From the NCBI GenBank assembly GCA_000155695.1, contig DS990592.1, positions 5,050,538 to 5,114,537 on the forward strand: a stretch of 64,000 nt of DNA. Direction: 5' to 3'. Below the pieces are notes generated by a model that worked only from the letters and a program-made list of their open reading frames with translations, made no database searches and was not told the DNA's origin. The position numbers and the translations under genes are program-made. Each line of letters begins with the position of its first letter. Position 1 is the stretch's first letter. Positions 52,681-62,102 of the stretch are shown one piece after another. The stretch is from Verrucomicrobiia bacterium DG1235. GTDB lineage: Bacteria > Verrucomicrobiota > Verrucomicrobiia > Opitutales > Opitutaceae.

Positions 52681-53967
52681 CTATTCCACGATGAGGGCGG
52701 CGTAGTTTTTCTTGCCGCGGCGGAGGAGGATGTACTTGCCGTAGTGCACGTCGGAGTCGCTGAGCTTGTAGCCCATTTCTTGGATACGCTGGTTGTTGAC
52801 GTAGGCTCCTCCTTCTTTGACGGCTTTTTTGGCTTCGCCGCGGGAGTTGGAGAGTCCGGTGTCGACGAGGGCGTCGAGGAGGAGCAGGCCGTCTTCGCTG
52901 GCGAGCTTGTCCGCCGAAATCTTGGCGGTGGGGATTTCGCCGGCGACATTGGCGAGGGCGTTTTCGGAGATGCCGTCGAGTCCGCCGCCGAAGAGGATTT
53001 TCGATGCGGTGATGGCGTCCTGGGTGGCGTGCTCGCCGTGGATGAGGTTGGTCATCTCGGTGGCGAGGGCGTGGTGGGCGACGCGGGCGCCGGGGTTTTC
53101 GGCGTGCTGCTTTTCGAGTTCGGCGATCTGCTCTTGGGAGAGAAAGGTGAAGAACTTGAGGTAGCGGACGACGTCGCGGTCGTCGACGTTTACGAAGTAC
53201 TGGTAGAAGCGGTAGACGCTGGTCTTGGCGGGATCGAGCCAGATGGCGCCTTTTTCAGATTTGCCGAACTTGGAGCCGTCGGAGTTGGTGATGAGGGGGA
53301 GGGTGAGGCCGTAGACGGTGTTGCCCGCTTTTTTGCGTGTGAGCTCGGTGCCTACGGTGATGTTGCCCCATTGGTCGGAGCCGCCGATCTGGAGCTCGCA
53401 GCTTTCCGCCTGGTTGAGGTGGTAGAAGTCGTAGCCCTGCAGGAGCATGTAGGAGAACTCGGTGAAGGAGATGCCGGACTTCTCGTCGCCCATGCGGGAC
53501 TTGACGGAGTCCTTGCTGACCATGGAGTTGACCGTGATGTACTTGCCGGTGTCGCGGAGGAAGTCGAGGAAGCTGATCTGGCTCATCCAGGAGGCGTTGT
53601 CGACGAGCTTAGCGGTGTTTTCGATGTCTTCGGAGAAGTCGAGCAGGCGGGTGAGCTGGACACGGACTTGGGCGATGTTGTGGTCGAGGACTTCCTTGGT
53701 GAGCAGCTGGCGTTCGGACTTCTTGCCGGAGGGATCGCCGATGGATCCGGTGGCACCGCCGGCGAGGGCGATGGGCTTGTGGCCGTAGTTTTGGAAGCGT
53801 CGCAGTCCGATGAGCGGAACGAGGTTGCCCACGTGCAGGCTGTCGGCGGTGGGGTCGAAGCCGGCATACAGGGAGATGGGTCCTTCTTCTAGACGCTTGG
53901 CCAGCTCTTCGGCGGCGGTGCAGTCGTTCACGAGTCCTCTCCAATGCAGATCTTCCAAGATAGTCAT
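52681..53967 (-). CDS. tyrS: Tyrosyl-tRNA synthetase
   Basis: A 428-aa class I synthetase of the bacterial TyrS type. Seen: the HIGH-like motif SLHVGN (45-50), GGSDQWGNITVG, the KMSKS-like KFGKSEKGAIW, and a C-terminal S4 RNA-binding domain. It charges tRNA-Tyr. No T-box or other leader structure was recognised upstream. The FmdB-like gene follows 60 nt downstream on the same strand. Confidence 0.97.
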   Translation of the reverse strand: MTILEDLHWRGLVNDCTAAEELAKRLEEGPISLYAGFDPTADSLHVGNLVPLIGLRRFQNYGHKPIALAGGATGSIGDPSGKKSERQLLTKEVLDHNIAQVRVQLTRLLDFSEDIENTAKLVDNASWMSQISFLDFLRDTGKYITVNSMVSKDSVKSRMGDEKSGISFTEFSYMLLQGYDFYHLNQAESCELQIGGSDQWGNITVGTELTRKKAGNTVYGLTLPLITNSDGSKFGKSEKGAIWLDPAKTSVYRFYQYFVNVDDRDVVRYLKFFTFLSQEQIAELEKQHAENPGARVAHHALATEMTNLIHGEHATQDAITASKILFGGGLDGISENALANVAGEIPTAKISADKLASEDGLLLLDALVDTGLSNSRGEAKKAVKEGGAYVNNQRIQEMGYKLSDSDVHYGKYILLRRGKKNYAALIVE

Positions 53968-54124
53968 AAGGCGAACGGTTTTGGGGAGAAAGCGGGGACG
54001 TGTCCAACGAGAATTTGCAACTTAGTCTTGATCTGGGGCGTTGACTTGAGTGTCTCTACGCTTTTCTGGGCTAGGGACGCGTTGAGAGCTGTTATCTCGT
54101 AACCCCATTCCCTCTTGATTCGCT

Positions 54125-54994
54125 ATGAATAGCCGTTCGCTTTCGTTGCTGTTTCGCTCCGCTTGTTTGTCGGCGCTTTTTTCGCTTGTTTCGAGCTCTC
54201 TTTCTATACCGATTCAGCTAGATCTGTCGCAAGAAGGGATTTCAGGCCTCGAACCTCTGGCGGAGACTGGAGAGGTGGCTCTGCGGGATGGTTTGGCTCT
54301 AGCAAGTGTTGAAGACGATCGGGTCGAAATCGAAAAACAGGGGGAGCTGGTGGTGCTAGGCGAGGGTGGTAGGGTAGATGTCGTTAGTTTTAGGCGTAGT
54401 TTTTCCGGCGCGGTTTGGCGGACGATCGACGGAAAGCGAGATGTGCAGGTGGTGGACTATGAGCCGGTGCGGATCGGGAAGGAGTCCAAGCTCGTCTTGG
54501 CGGTTACGGATGGTGAGCGTCGCGGGCGGTTTCGGGTTGAGTTGACCTTTTATCCGAATGTCCAGGATCAGGCGGAAGCGGGTAGCCTGATCAATGTGGA
54601 TGGCGTGTTTTTCGGCTTTCGGAAGACGGGTGCGGATTCGTATGAGTTTGTAGTTCTTTCCGAAGGAAATGGGAGCGAGGAGGAGCAGCTGGAATGGGAA
54701 GCTCTGATTTCGACTAGCATTTGGCGGCCGGATACACCGGAGCTGGAGGGAATCGCGTCTGAAGGCAGGGAACTGCTGGGTCTTCGGGGACTGGACTGGG
54801 GCACGTTTCAGGCTAGCTTTCTGGTTGACTACGAAGCGGGGACATTGCGGGTAGAGGATAGCGGAGGCTTTGTGGCGAAGGAGAATATTCCAATCATGGC
54901 GGAGTCCACGAGGCCTTTTATGGTATTGAGTTCTGGTTTTGGTAGCGAAATCGCGGTGTTGGATTTGGTCGTCCAGGAGGCGGAAAAGGAATAG
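54125..54994 (+). CDS. Exported protein of unknown function
   Basis: A 289-aa protein with a signal sequence (residues about 1-27). The rest is acidic and beta-rich, with no recognised motif or transmembrane helix; segments such as RRGRFRVELTFYPNVQDQ and GVFFGFRKTGADSYEFVVL suggest a secreted beta-sandwich. It begins 157 nt after the tyrS start on the opposite strand, and engB starts 68 nt downstream. Function cannot be inferred. Confidence 0.7.
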   Translation: MNSRSLSLLFRSACLSALFSLVSSSLSIPIQLDLSQEGISGLEPLAETGEVALRDGLALASVEDDRVEIEKQGELVVLGEGGRVDVVSFRRSFSGAVWRTIDGKRDVQVVDYEPVRIGKESKLVLAVTDGERRGRFRVELTFYPNVQDQAEAGSLINVDGVFFGFRKTGADSYEFVVLSEGNGSEEEQLEWEALISTSIWRPDTPELEGIASEGRELLGLRGLDWGTFQASFLVDYEAGTLRVEDSGGFVAKENIPIMAESTRPFMVLSSGFGSEIAVLDLVVQEAEKE

Positions 54995-55062
54995 GCAGCT
55001 TCGGTAATAGAAATGGTGTTCGTCTTTGACCTGCGAGTGGAGAAAGGATTGTCTTCGCGCTT

Positions 55063-55713
55063 ATGAAGATCGAATCAGCCGAGTTTCTAACCAGCGCCAA
55101 AGACCTTGAGGATTGTCCTCGTTCCTCCCTTCCTGAGGTCGCATTTATCGGTCGCTCGAATGTCGGTAAGTCGTCGCTGGTCAACATGCTGACCAAGCAG
55201 AAGAGTTTGGCCAAGGTCTCCAAGAAGCCTGGGGCTACGAAGTTGCTTAACTTTTTTACGATGAACAAGTGGTGGAATCTGGTTGATTTGCCGGGGTACG
55301 GCTTTGCGCAGGTGTCCAAGGGAAAGCAGGTGGACTTCAATGAAGCGGTGAGCGGATACCTTATGGGGCGTACGCAGTTGAAGCTGATCTGCGCCTTAGT
55401 CGATGCGCGAAACGAGCCGATGGAACTTGATCTCGGTTTTCTAAATTGGCTGGAGGATTGTCCGGTGCCGCATGTGATTGTATTCACGAAGACAGACGAG
55501 GAGCAGGAGGATATTTGGCGGCGCAACATGGATATCTATCAGGAAACGCTGGAGGCTCTTGAGCTACGTGTGCCGGAGATGATTCCTTGTTCCTCGGTTG
55601 ATCGGGCGGGTCGTGGCGTATTGCTTCAGTACATACAAGGCGTGCTGCCCAAGAAACCCAAGAAGGGAACCGGGACGGGAGTGCAGCTGAATTGGTTGAA
55701 GAAGGGTTCTTAG
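55063..55713 (+). CDS. engB: Ribosome-biogenesis GTPase EngB (YihA/YsxC)
   Basis: A 216-aa GTPase. Seen: G1 GRSNVGKSSLVN, G2 region GATKLLNFF, G3 DLPGYGFAQVSK, G4 TKTDEE and G5-like PCSSVDRAG. EngB assists assembly of the large ribosomal subunit. Length is normal. It is 1 nt from the exonuclease gene, so the two are co-transcribed. Confidence 0.96.
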   Translation: MKIESAEFLTSAKDLEDCPRSSLPEVAFIGRSNVGKSSLVNMLTKQKSLAKVSKKPGATKLLNFFTMNKWWNLVDLPGYGFAQVSKGKQVDFNEAVSGYLMGRTQLKLICALVDARNEPMELDLGFLNWLEDCPVPHVIVFTKTDEEQEDIWRRNMDIYQETLEALELRVPEMIPCSSVDRAGRGVLLQYIQGVLPKKPKKGTGTGVQLNWLKKGS

Positions 55714-55714
55714 T

Positions 55715-56332
55715 ATGGATAAGGCGGATACGGTTGTCGTGCTGGATTTCGAGACGACGGGCTTGTCTCCAAGTTTAGGCGACAGGGCGATCGAGATCGG
55801 CGCGGTGCGGATCGAGGGCGGCGAGGTGACGGGGCGGTTTCAGGAACTGATGAACCCGGGGTGCCGGATTAGCGGGTTTATCGAGGACTACACGGGGATC
55901 ACTAATGGTATGCTGCGGGATGCGGAACCCTGCGAGGTTGTGATGGAACGCTTTGCGGAGTTTATCGGAGGGCACAATTTAGTGGCTCATAACGCGTCCT
56001 TCGACCAGCGGTTTCTCGATGCGGAATTGGCTCGGATCTCGCAGCGTCGAGTCGGTGACTTCGTTTGCTCTATGTTGGCAGCGCGGAGACTTTTTCAGGA
56101 TGCTCCGAATCATCAGCTCGGAACGCTCGTCCGCTATGCGAATTTTTCAGTGGATGGCGTTTTTCACCGGGCGCTTTACGATTCGGAGATGACGACCAAG
56201 CTCTGGATCCGGATGTTGGATACGATAGGAGATCGCTACGGATTGTTCGACGCTCCGTTTTCGGTGATGCGAAAGCTTTGCAGGACTCCGAAGCGCTCGG
56301 TCGACGGGTTTCTGGCGAAGTGCGTTTGCTAG
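55715..56332 (+). CDS. DnaQ/DEDDh-type 3'-5' exonuclease
   Basis: A 205-aa exonuclease of the polymerase III epsilon type. ExoI is DFETTGLSPSLGDRAIEIGAV (D11, E13), ExoII is HNLVAHNASFDQRFLDAEL, and ExoIII is HRALYDSEMTTKLW. It should degrade DNA or RNA 3' to 5'. It is shorter than DnaQ and lacks the polymerase-binding tail, so it is probably an independent nuclease. It begins right after engB. Confidence 0.9.
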   Translation: MDKADTVVVLDFETTGLSPSLGDRAIEIGAVRIEGGEVTGRFQELMNPGCRISGFIEDYTGITNGMLRDAEPCEVVMERFAEFIGGHNLVAHNASFDQRFLDAELARISQRRVGDFVCSMLAARRLFQDAPNHQLGTLVRYANFSVDGVFHRALYDSEMTTKLWIRMLDTIGDRYGLFDAPFSVMRKLCRTPKRSVDGFLAKCVC

Positions 56333-56478
56333 CATCGAGGCGGACCCGGAGGAGGACTTGGGGATCGTCGCGAGCGGTTGAAGGCAGCCCGGTCGGTTCG
56401 AAACGTGTGGCGTGGTTTGCATATGCATTGGCGTGTCCTGCTAATGCGTTTCCGGCTCGGATCGGTTAAGGTGTCTCA

Positions 56479-57270
56479 ATGAGCACTGAAGATCTAGCGA
56501 ACCCGAGTTCATTTTTTAATTCTCTCGCCGGCCGCGTTGCGGTCGTGACCGGAGCTTCCAGCGGTATCGGAGCCGCCACCGCCAAGCTGCTTGCTGCCCA
56601 CGGGGCGAAGGTCGCTTTGCTGGCTCGCCGCAAGAGTAGGCTCGCCCAGCTTGCTGTGGAAATCGAAGCCGCCGGGGGCGTTGCTCTCGTGGTGGAGGTG
56701 GATGTTACCTCTCAAAATTCGGTCGATGCGGCGGCCCGGACCGTGGAGAGCGAAATGGGCATGGCGAGCATCGTGATCAACAACGCAGGCGTCATGCTGC
56801 CAGCCCCCATCGAGCAGGGTAAGATCGACGATTGGCAGGCGATGATCGATTTGAATATCACAGGGGTGATGCGAATCATCAAAGGCTTTACTGCTGCCCT
56901 TACGCGGAGTGCGGCTTCAGCAGGCGTTGCGGATCTGGTAACGATTTCCTCGATCGGGGCTCGAAACGTTTTTCCCAGCTTCTCGGTCTACTGCGCGTCG
57001 AAGGCCGCAGTCACGCATTTGTCCCTCAACCTTCGCGCCGAACTAGGTCCCAAGGACGTGCGCGTTTCCGTGATCGAGCCCGGTTTCGTAGAAACGGAAC
57101 TTGCGAGCCACGTGCAGGATGAAGCTGCCAAAGACTGGATCGCGGGCGCCTTTGCGTCGATGGAAGTGCTCAAGGCGGAGGATATCGCCACGTCGATCGC
57201 TTTCACGGTCGGCTTGCCGAAGCGCGTCAACCTGCCGCAACTGATGATCATGCCAACGCATCAGGTTTAG
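56479..57270 (+). CDS. Short-chain dehydrogenase/reductase (first of cluster)
   Basis: A 263-aa SDR. Seen: the nucleotide-binding VAVVTGASSGIGAATAKLL, NNAGVMLPAP, the catalytic Ser-Tyr-Lys pattern TISSIGARNVFPSFSVYCASKAAV, and a normal C-terminus. It reduces or oxidises a carbonyl or alcohol with NAD(P); the substrate is unknown. The AraC regulator follows 83 nt downstream and a second SDR follows that, suggesting a local regulated pathway. Confidence 0.92.
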   Translation: MSTEDLANPSSFFNSLAGRVAVVTGASSGIGAATAKLLAAHGAKVALLARRKSRLAQLAVEIEAAGGVALVVEVDVTSQNSVDAAARTVESEMGMASIVINNAGVMLPAPIEQGKIDDWQAMIDLNITGVMRIIKGFTAALTRSAASAGVADLVTISSIGARNVFPSFSVYCASKAAVTHLSLNLRAELGPKDVRVSVIEPGFVETELASHVQDEAAKDWIAGAFASMEVLKAEDIATSIAFTVGLPKRVNLPQLMIMPTHQV

Positions 57271-57353
57271 CGCGAATGACTCTCTTAGGTTGCGAATTTC
57301 GGGCGGGTCCCTTTCGCTACGACATTCGTCGATCAAGCGAACGAGACAGAGAA

Positions 57354-58370
57354 ATGATGAGTAAGCGTTTTCGTGTATCCGGCCAATTGTGGCAAAAACT
57401 GGAGGAGCTTTCTCTTTCGCCGGAGGCGGTGCTCAGACAGGCGGAGCTGTCGTGCTCTCTTTGCGAACAGGAGAAATGCTACCTCAGTACGGAGGAGCTG
57501 TTTAGATTATGGCGGTCGATCGAGACGCTGGCGGGCGAGCCAGGAATCGCCTTGAAGATCGGGAGCGAAGACCGCATCGAACGCTACGACCCGGTTGCAA
57601 TCACCTCGCTTTATACGCGCAGCTTTCGGGAAGCGATGCATAGAGCTGCCCGCTATAAGCAGTTGACCTGCCCGGAAAAGATCGAGATGCGTTCGCGTAG
57701 CGAAGAGTGCTGTATCCGGTTTTTGTGGACAAAGGCGAACGAACTCGAGCCGCCAATGCTTACCGACCTTTGTTTTGCTTGGTTGCTGTCCATCGGTCGT
57801 CGGGGTACCGGCTTGCCGCTTTCACCGCTGCGCGTGGAATATGCCCGGCGGGAGTCGAGCCGAGACGTTTTCGAGCGGCATTTCGGTTGTTCGGTTCTTT
57901 TTGGAGCAAGCGCCAATGCCATCGTATTTCGGCAGAGCGATCTCGATGTTCCTTTTATCACGCACAATCCCGATTTGTTGGCCGCCATTTCCCCGCAGCT
58001 CGAAAACGAACTAGCGATGCAGCGCTCCCAAGTCAGCGTGCAGGAGCAGGTGAAGACGACCCTTAAGCGGGTGTTGGCCGGTAGGCGGCCCGATATAAAA
58101 GACGTGGCCAAAGAGGTTGGGCAGAGCACGCGGACCTTACAGCGCCGGCTGAAGGAAGGCGGGGTCACCTACCAGCAAGTGCTGGAAGATGCTCGACGGG
58201 AATTGGCCCACCATTACCTGATACACTCCAACTTAGAGCTTAACGAAACCGCGTATTTGCTCGGCTATGAAGACGCCAGTTCCTTCTTTCGAGCTTTTCA
58301 AAACTGGGAAGGCTTGCCGCCGGGTCGTTGGCGGGAGCAACGGCTTTCCACTGCGCCTGTCGCGTCCTAA
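57354..58370 (+). CDS. AraC-family transcriptional regulator (Arabinose_bd-type)
   Basis: A 338-aa regulator. The N-terminal half resembles the Arabinose_bd (OruR/ArgR-like) domain with LFRLWRSIETLAGEPGIALKIG. The C-terminal AraC DNA-binding domain holds two helix-turn-helix units (VAKEVGQSTRTLQRRLKEGG and ETAYLLGYEDASSFFRAFQNWEGLPPGRWR). The ATG at 57354 is chosen; an ATG 3 nt later is equally possible. It lies between two SDR genes that it may control. Confidence 0.9.
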   Translation: MMSKRFRVSGQLWQKLEELSLSPEAVLRQAELSCSLCEQEKCYLSTEELFRLWRSIETLAGEPGIALKIGSEDRIERYDPVAITSLYTRSFREAMHRAARYKQLTCPEKIEMRSRSEECCIRFLWTKANELEPPMLTDLCFAWLLSIGRRGTGLPLSPLRVEYARRESSRDVFERHFGCSVLFGASANAIVFRQSDLDVPFITHNPDLLAAISPQLENELAMQRSQVSVQEQVKTTLKRVLAGRRPDIKDVAKEVGQSTRTLQRRLKEGGVTYQQVLEDARRELAHHYLIHSNLELNETAYLLGYEDASSFFRAFQNWEGLPPGRWREQRLSTAPVAS

Positions 58371-58391
58371 AATTTCATAGGTGTCAAAATT

Positions 58392-59135
58392 ATGAATACG
58401 GAATCTAAGAATAAAGTAGCCATCGTCACAGGGGCTTCGCGGGGGATCGGGCGAGCCATCGCCTTGCGTCTGGCTCGGGACGGAATGGCGGTCGCGGTCA
58501 ACTATGCCCGTTCTGCGGAAGAGGCGGAGTCAGTCGTGGATGAAATAAAAGCGGCCGGCGGACGGGCCTTTGCGATTCAAGCCGATGTGGCTCGCGTATC
58601 GGAAGTGACGCGTCTTTTCGACGAGACGATTGCACGCTATGGCAAGGTCGACGTGCTGGTAAACAACGCTGGAATTCTCTTCAACAAACCCGTCGCGGCG
58701 GTGACGGAAGAGGAGTTTGACCGTATCTTCGCGGTCAATGTGAAAGGCACGTTTTTCGCCTGTCAGCAAGCGGCGCTTCGGCTAAGCGATGGTGGGCGTA
58801 TCATAAATCTGTCGAGCACCACGACCGCTGTCATGTTGCCGACTTATGGCGCTTACGTGGCGACCAAAGGCGCGGTCGAGCAGCTCACGCGTACGCTCTC
58901 CAAGGAGCTCGGCTCACGGGGTATCACGGTGAATGCCGTCTCTCCGGGTCCCACCGATACGGAGCTTTTTAAGCTCGGGAAGAGTCCGGAGATGATCCAG
59001 CGCTTAGCCAACGGAGCTGCGTTTAACCGACTCGGAACTCCAGAGGAGATTGCCGAGGCGATCGCCTTTCTGGCGGGTGATGCGAGCGGCTGGATCACGG
59101 GGCAGAATATCCGCGCCAATGGCGGATTCGCTTAG
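58392..59135 (+). CDS. Short-chain dehydrogenase/reductase (second of cluster)
   Basis: A 247-aa SDR of the FabG/glucose-1-dehydrogenase type. Seen: VAIVTGASRGIGRAIALRL, NNAGILFNKPV, the catalytic triad pattern NLSSTTTAVMLPTYGAYVATKGAV, and ASGWITGQNIRANGGF at the end. It starts 21 nt after the AraC gene. Not clearly FabG, since no acyl-carrier genes are nearby. Confidence 0.92.
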   Translation: MNTESKNKVAIVTGASRGIGRAIALRLARDGMAVAVNYARSAEEAESVVDEIKAAGGRAFAIQADVARVSEVTRLFDETIARYGKVDVLVNNAGILFNKPVAAVTEEEFDRIFAVNVKGTFFACQQAALRLSDGGRIINLSSTTTAVMLPTYGAYVATKGAVEQLTRTLSKELGSRGITVNAVSPGPTDTELFKLGKSPEMIQRLANGAAFNRLGTPEEIAEAIAFLAGDASGWITGQNIRANGGFA

Positions 59136-59322
59136 ACCTTGGTTTTTTGAGCAATGGCCAAGGGACTGGGTATTAGTGTAGCTTTCTCGGGTGATTAGTG
59201 CCTCTTGAGATTGATGAAAGAATAAAGGGATGGCGGATTTGGTAGTGTTCACCTAGGCTGCGATTTGTCAGCCTTCGGAAGGAGCTCAGATTGCTTTAAC
59301 CCCTGTTAGACTATACCGAATT

Positions 59323-60486
59323 ATGAAAATAAAATCTGTTAAGAAAGCCCTCGGGCTGAAGCGAATTTTGACGCTTTGCGTGGCGCTATGCGTCGGAAGC
59401 GTAGGCTTTGCTGCAAAAGCGCCTACCAATCCGTCGGGCTTCGTCATCAAGCGCGGCGTGAATTTGAGCCATTGGCTCTCACAAGACTTCGGATGGACGC
59501 CCCGTGAAGAGCTGATCACTGAGAATGACATTCGCTACATCGCCGGGATTGGCTTCGATCATGTGCGCTTGCCGCTCGACGAGAAGGAAATGTGGCTGGA
59601 AGACGGTTCGCCGAACGAGGAGGCGTTTGTCTTGGTCGAGAGCGCGCTCGAGTGGTGTCGTAAGAATGATCTTCGGGTGGTCATCGATTTGCACACCATC
59701 AACGCTCATCACTTCAATGCGGTGAACGAAGGCTTGGAAAACACGCTTTGGACCGATCCGGCGGCGCAGCAGCATTTTCTCGATCTTTGGGCGGAGCTTT
59801 CCGAGCGCTTTGCGAAGCATCCGGTGGACCAGGTTGCCTACGAAATCATGAACGAGCCGGTTGCGGACGACCACGAGGATTGGAACAAGCTTGTGGCGGC
59901 GTCCTTGGCTCAGATTCGGGCCAGCGAACCGAATCGCGTTATCGTGATTGGCTCGAACTTGTGGCAAATCCCGGAGACCTTGGGCTACCTGAAAGTACCG
60001 GAAGGCGACAAGAACATCATCCTCAGCACCCACGTTTATTCGCCCTTTGTCTTCACCCATTACACGGCGAATTGGACGCCGCTGAAGGACTACAGAGGCC
60101 CCGTCAACTATCCTGGGAAAGTGCTCGAGGATGCGGAGTACGAGCGGCTGATGGCGGTGAATGGCGGTAGCTTGAAAGATCTGGTCGGCGACTCGAATCT
60201 GAATTGGAACAAGGCTCAGATGAAGAAGAAGTTCGAGCCAGCCCTAAAGCGAGCCCGCGAGCTCGGACTGCAGCTCTATTGCGGCGAGTTTGGCTGCTTG
60301 CCGACGGTCCCGCGCGAGGGACGTCTCCAGTACTACGCGGATATTACGGATGCGATGGAGGAGAGCGGAATGGCCTGGGCAAACTGGGAGTACAAAGGCG
60401 ATTTCGGCATTTTCGAGTGGCATGGTGATAGCTTTAGCTCGGGAGCTCCGGACCTGGAAATGATCGAGCGACTTGTGGGAGACTAG
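59323..60486 (+). CDS. Secreted glycoside hydrolase family 5
   Basis: A 387-aa endoglucanase-like enzyme. After a signal peptide (residues about 1-29) comes GFVIKRGVNLSHWLSQDF. The acid/base glutamate is in AYEIMNEPVADD (E178) and the nucleophile in LYCGEFGCLP (E322), both intact. GH5 enzymes cut beta-1,4-linked polysaccharides such as cellulose or mannan; the exact substrate is unknown. A terminator follows. Confidence 0.93.
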   Translation: MKIKSVKKALGLKRILTLCVALCVGSVGFAAKAPTNPSGFVIKRGVNLSHWLSQDFGWTPREELITENDIRYIAGIGFDHVRLPLDEKEMWLEDGSPNEEAFVLVESALEWCRKNDLRVVIDLHTINAHHFNAVNEGLENTLWTDPAAQQHFLDLWAELSERFAKHPVDQVAYEIMNEPVADDHEDWNKLVAASLAQIRASEPNRVIVIGSNLWQIPETLGYLKVPEGDKNIILSTHVYSPFVFTHYTANWTPLKDYRGPVNYPGKVLEDAEYERLMAVNGGSLKDLVGDSNLNWNKAQMKKKFEPALKRARELGLQLYCGEFGCLPTVPREGRLQYYADITDAMEESGMAWANWEYKGDFGIFEWHGDSFSSGAPDLEMIERLVGD

Positions 60487-60511
60487 AGCTCTCGACGTGT
60501 ATCTAAAATTT

Positions 60512-60541
60512 AGGGACGTCCAGTAGGGCGTCCTTTTTTTT
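60512..60541 (+). terminator. Intrinsic terminator after the GH5 gene
   Basis: AGGGACG (60512-60518) pairs with CGTCCTT (60529-60535), with one wobble, followed by a T run to about 60541. Confidence 0.8.
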
Positions 60542-60547
60542 GAGCTA

Positions 60548-61240
60548 TTAGTCTGCCGAAGCGAACTGCTTGAAAAAGCGTTCGCGCTGAAGCTGTGGGC
60601 TGGCGAGGTTGCAGTGGTTGCTGAGGATGCCGGCGGGGGCAAGGTCGAGGACGCGTTGGATGCTAGCGGGAAAGTGCTCGGGGCAGGCGTTGAGGTGAGG
60701 CGGTGGTAAAAAGGTGCGCTTGTGGCCGGTGGCGAAGAGGTCGCCGGAGAAGAGCAGGTCGTGCTTTTTCCAGTAGAAGGAACAGTGTCCGGCGGTGTGT
60801 CCTGGTGTATGGATGACTTGGATACTGCCTGCTATGTCTAGATTCTGGTTGTGCGTCAGGGTTTGATCGAGGGTGGGAAGTTGGAAGCCAAAAAGGATTC
60901 GCCCGCAGGTTTCGATGAGGCCGCAAGCGCGTGCGACGCCGCGGTATTTGTGCGTGCCGGTGAGGTGATCTTGTTCGAGGGGGTGGACGTAGAGTTTGGC
61001 GGAGGAACGGTGCTGGATTTCAGCGATGTTAAAAGTGTGGTCGAGGTGTCCGTGGGTAAGGAGGATGGAGGTGATATTCGACCAGTGGAGACCGTTTTCG
61101 GAAAGGCATTGTTTGATGAGCTTCATTCCGCCAAGGAAGCCGCCATCAATGAGGCAGACCTCCCTGCCATCGATTATCAAATAAGACGATGCGAGAAAGC
61201 TGCGTAGCTGGTAGAGGTCGGGCTGTAGTTGAATAAGCAT
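60548..61240 (-). CDS. MBL-fold metallo-hydrolase (glyoxalase II-like)
   Basis: A 230-aa hydrolase with the metal-binding THGHLDHTF motif, HTPGHTAGHCSFYW, SGDLF and a C-terminal SNHCN. This layout resembles glyoxalase II and related thioester hydrolases. The substrate is unknown. It lies just downstream of the DeoR gene on the same strand (26 nt) and may be co-regulated with the microcompartment. Confidence 0.88.
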   Translation of the reverse strand: MLIQLQPDLYQLRSFLASSYLIIDGREVCLIDGGFLGGMKLIKQCLSENGLHWSNITSILLTHGHLDHTFNIAEIQHRSSAKLYVHPLEQDHLTGTHKYRGVARACGLIETCGRILFGFQLPTLDQTLTHNQNLDIAGSIQVIHTPGHTAGHCSFYWKKHDLLFSGDLFATGHKRTFLPPPHLNACPEHFPASIQRVLDLAPAGILSNHCNLASPQLQRERFFKQFASAD

Positions 61241-61266
61241 GACCTTTGGGATTGCTGTTTGATGTT

Positions 61267-62037
61267 CTAGGCTGGCGGGGGAGCGATGGTGATCTTGCGG
61301 CCGAGGGCTCGGTTCTCCGCAACGATCTGCGGATCAACGTCGGAGTCGGTGATGATCTCGGTGATGTTGGCCGGATCAGCGAAAAAGTATTCTGAGCGTT
61401 TGTTGAATTTGCTGGAGTCGACCAGAAGGACGACGTTTTCAGCGTGTTCGACGAGGCGGGTCTTGAAGGTGGCCTGTTGCTCGAAGCCTTCGCTGGCTCC
61501 TCGTTCGGTATCGAAGCCGATGCAGGAAATGAAGGCGGTGTGGATATTGTGGCGTTTGAGGGCGTCAATAGTGTCGCCTCCCACGAAGGTGTGGGTCTTC
61601 GGGTGGTAGCGTCCGCCTACCGAAATCAGCTCGACTTCCTGCATGTGGGAAAAGTGCTCGAGCACGGCGAAGGAATTGGTGACGACGCGGAAGGGAAGAT
61701 CCGCTAGGGCGCTCACCAAAGCGAAGGCAGTGGTGCTGCTGTCGAAGGCGTAGGTGCGGCCCGGCTGCACGAGCTCTAGAGCGGCTTGGGCGATGGCCGC
61801 CTTCTTTTCGACGTGAAGACTGCGACGCTCGATGAATGACTGGAGTCGGGGGCGGCCCGTCACGCTACTGGCTCCGCCGTGGATGCGCTTCAATTGGCCG
61901 CTCGCCTCGAGGGCTTGGAGGTCGCGCCGGATGGTTTCATCGGTGACTTGGAATTCTTCCGCCAGGTCGATGGTGCGTACCATGCCGCGATCTTCGATGA
62001 GGGACAGGATGATTTGCTGGCGTTCTGGAGCTAACAT
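61267..62037 (-). CDS. DeoR-family transcriptional regulator
   Basis: A 256-aa DeoR/GlpR regulator. The helix-turn-helix is at about 18-42 (VRTIDLAEEFQVTDETIRRDLQALEASGQLKRIHGGA). The sugar-phosphate-binding domain has the typical AFDSSTTAFALVSAL and VLLVDSSKFNKRSEYFFA. It is divergent from pduL across 111 nt with candidate operators. DeoR regulators accompany the planctomycete/verrucomicrobial microcompartment operons for fucose and rhamnose, so that role is likely (inference). Confidence 0.9.
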   Translation of the reverse strand: MLAPERQQIILSLIEDRGMVRTIDLAEEFQVTDETIRRDLQALEASGQLKRIHGGASSVTGRPRLQSFIERRSLHVEKKAAIAQAALELVQPGRTYAFDSSTTAFALVSALADLPFRVVTNSFAVLEHFSHMQEVELISVGGRYHPKTHTFVGGDTIDALKRHNIHTAFISCIGFDTERGASEGFEQQATFKTRLVEHAENVVLLVDSSKFNKRSEYFFADPANITEIITDSDVDPQIVAENRALGRKITIAPPPA

Positions 62038-62054
62038 TGGGCGTGTTACAGGTT

Positions 62055-62072
62055 TGTGTATATCTGTGTATA
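62055..62072. promoter_or_regulatory. Direct repeat TGTGTATA upstream of the DeoR gene
   Basis: TGTGTATA at 62055-62062 and again at 62065-62072, exactly 10 nt apart, one helical turn. It sits in the shared deoR/pduL promoter region and could be a regulator binding site or part of promoter elements. Confidence 0.4.
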
Positions 62073-62102
62073 GGCAAGAAATATGTTGACTTTATTTGGG
62101 AA

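Noticed and set aside
52669-53892. A 407-codon open frame opposite tyrS
   Set aside because: It lies entirely antisense to a certain tyrosyl-tRNA synthetase gene. Its Gly/Glu/Val-rich composition is what a G-rich complementary frame gives.
59138-59163. CCTTGG/CCAAGG hairpin after the second SDR gene
   Set aside because: The T run lies in the loop, not after the stem, so it is not a standard terminator.
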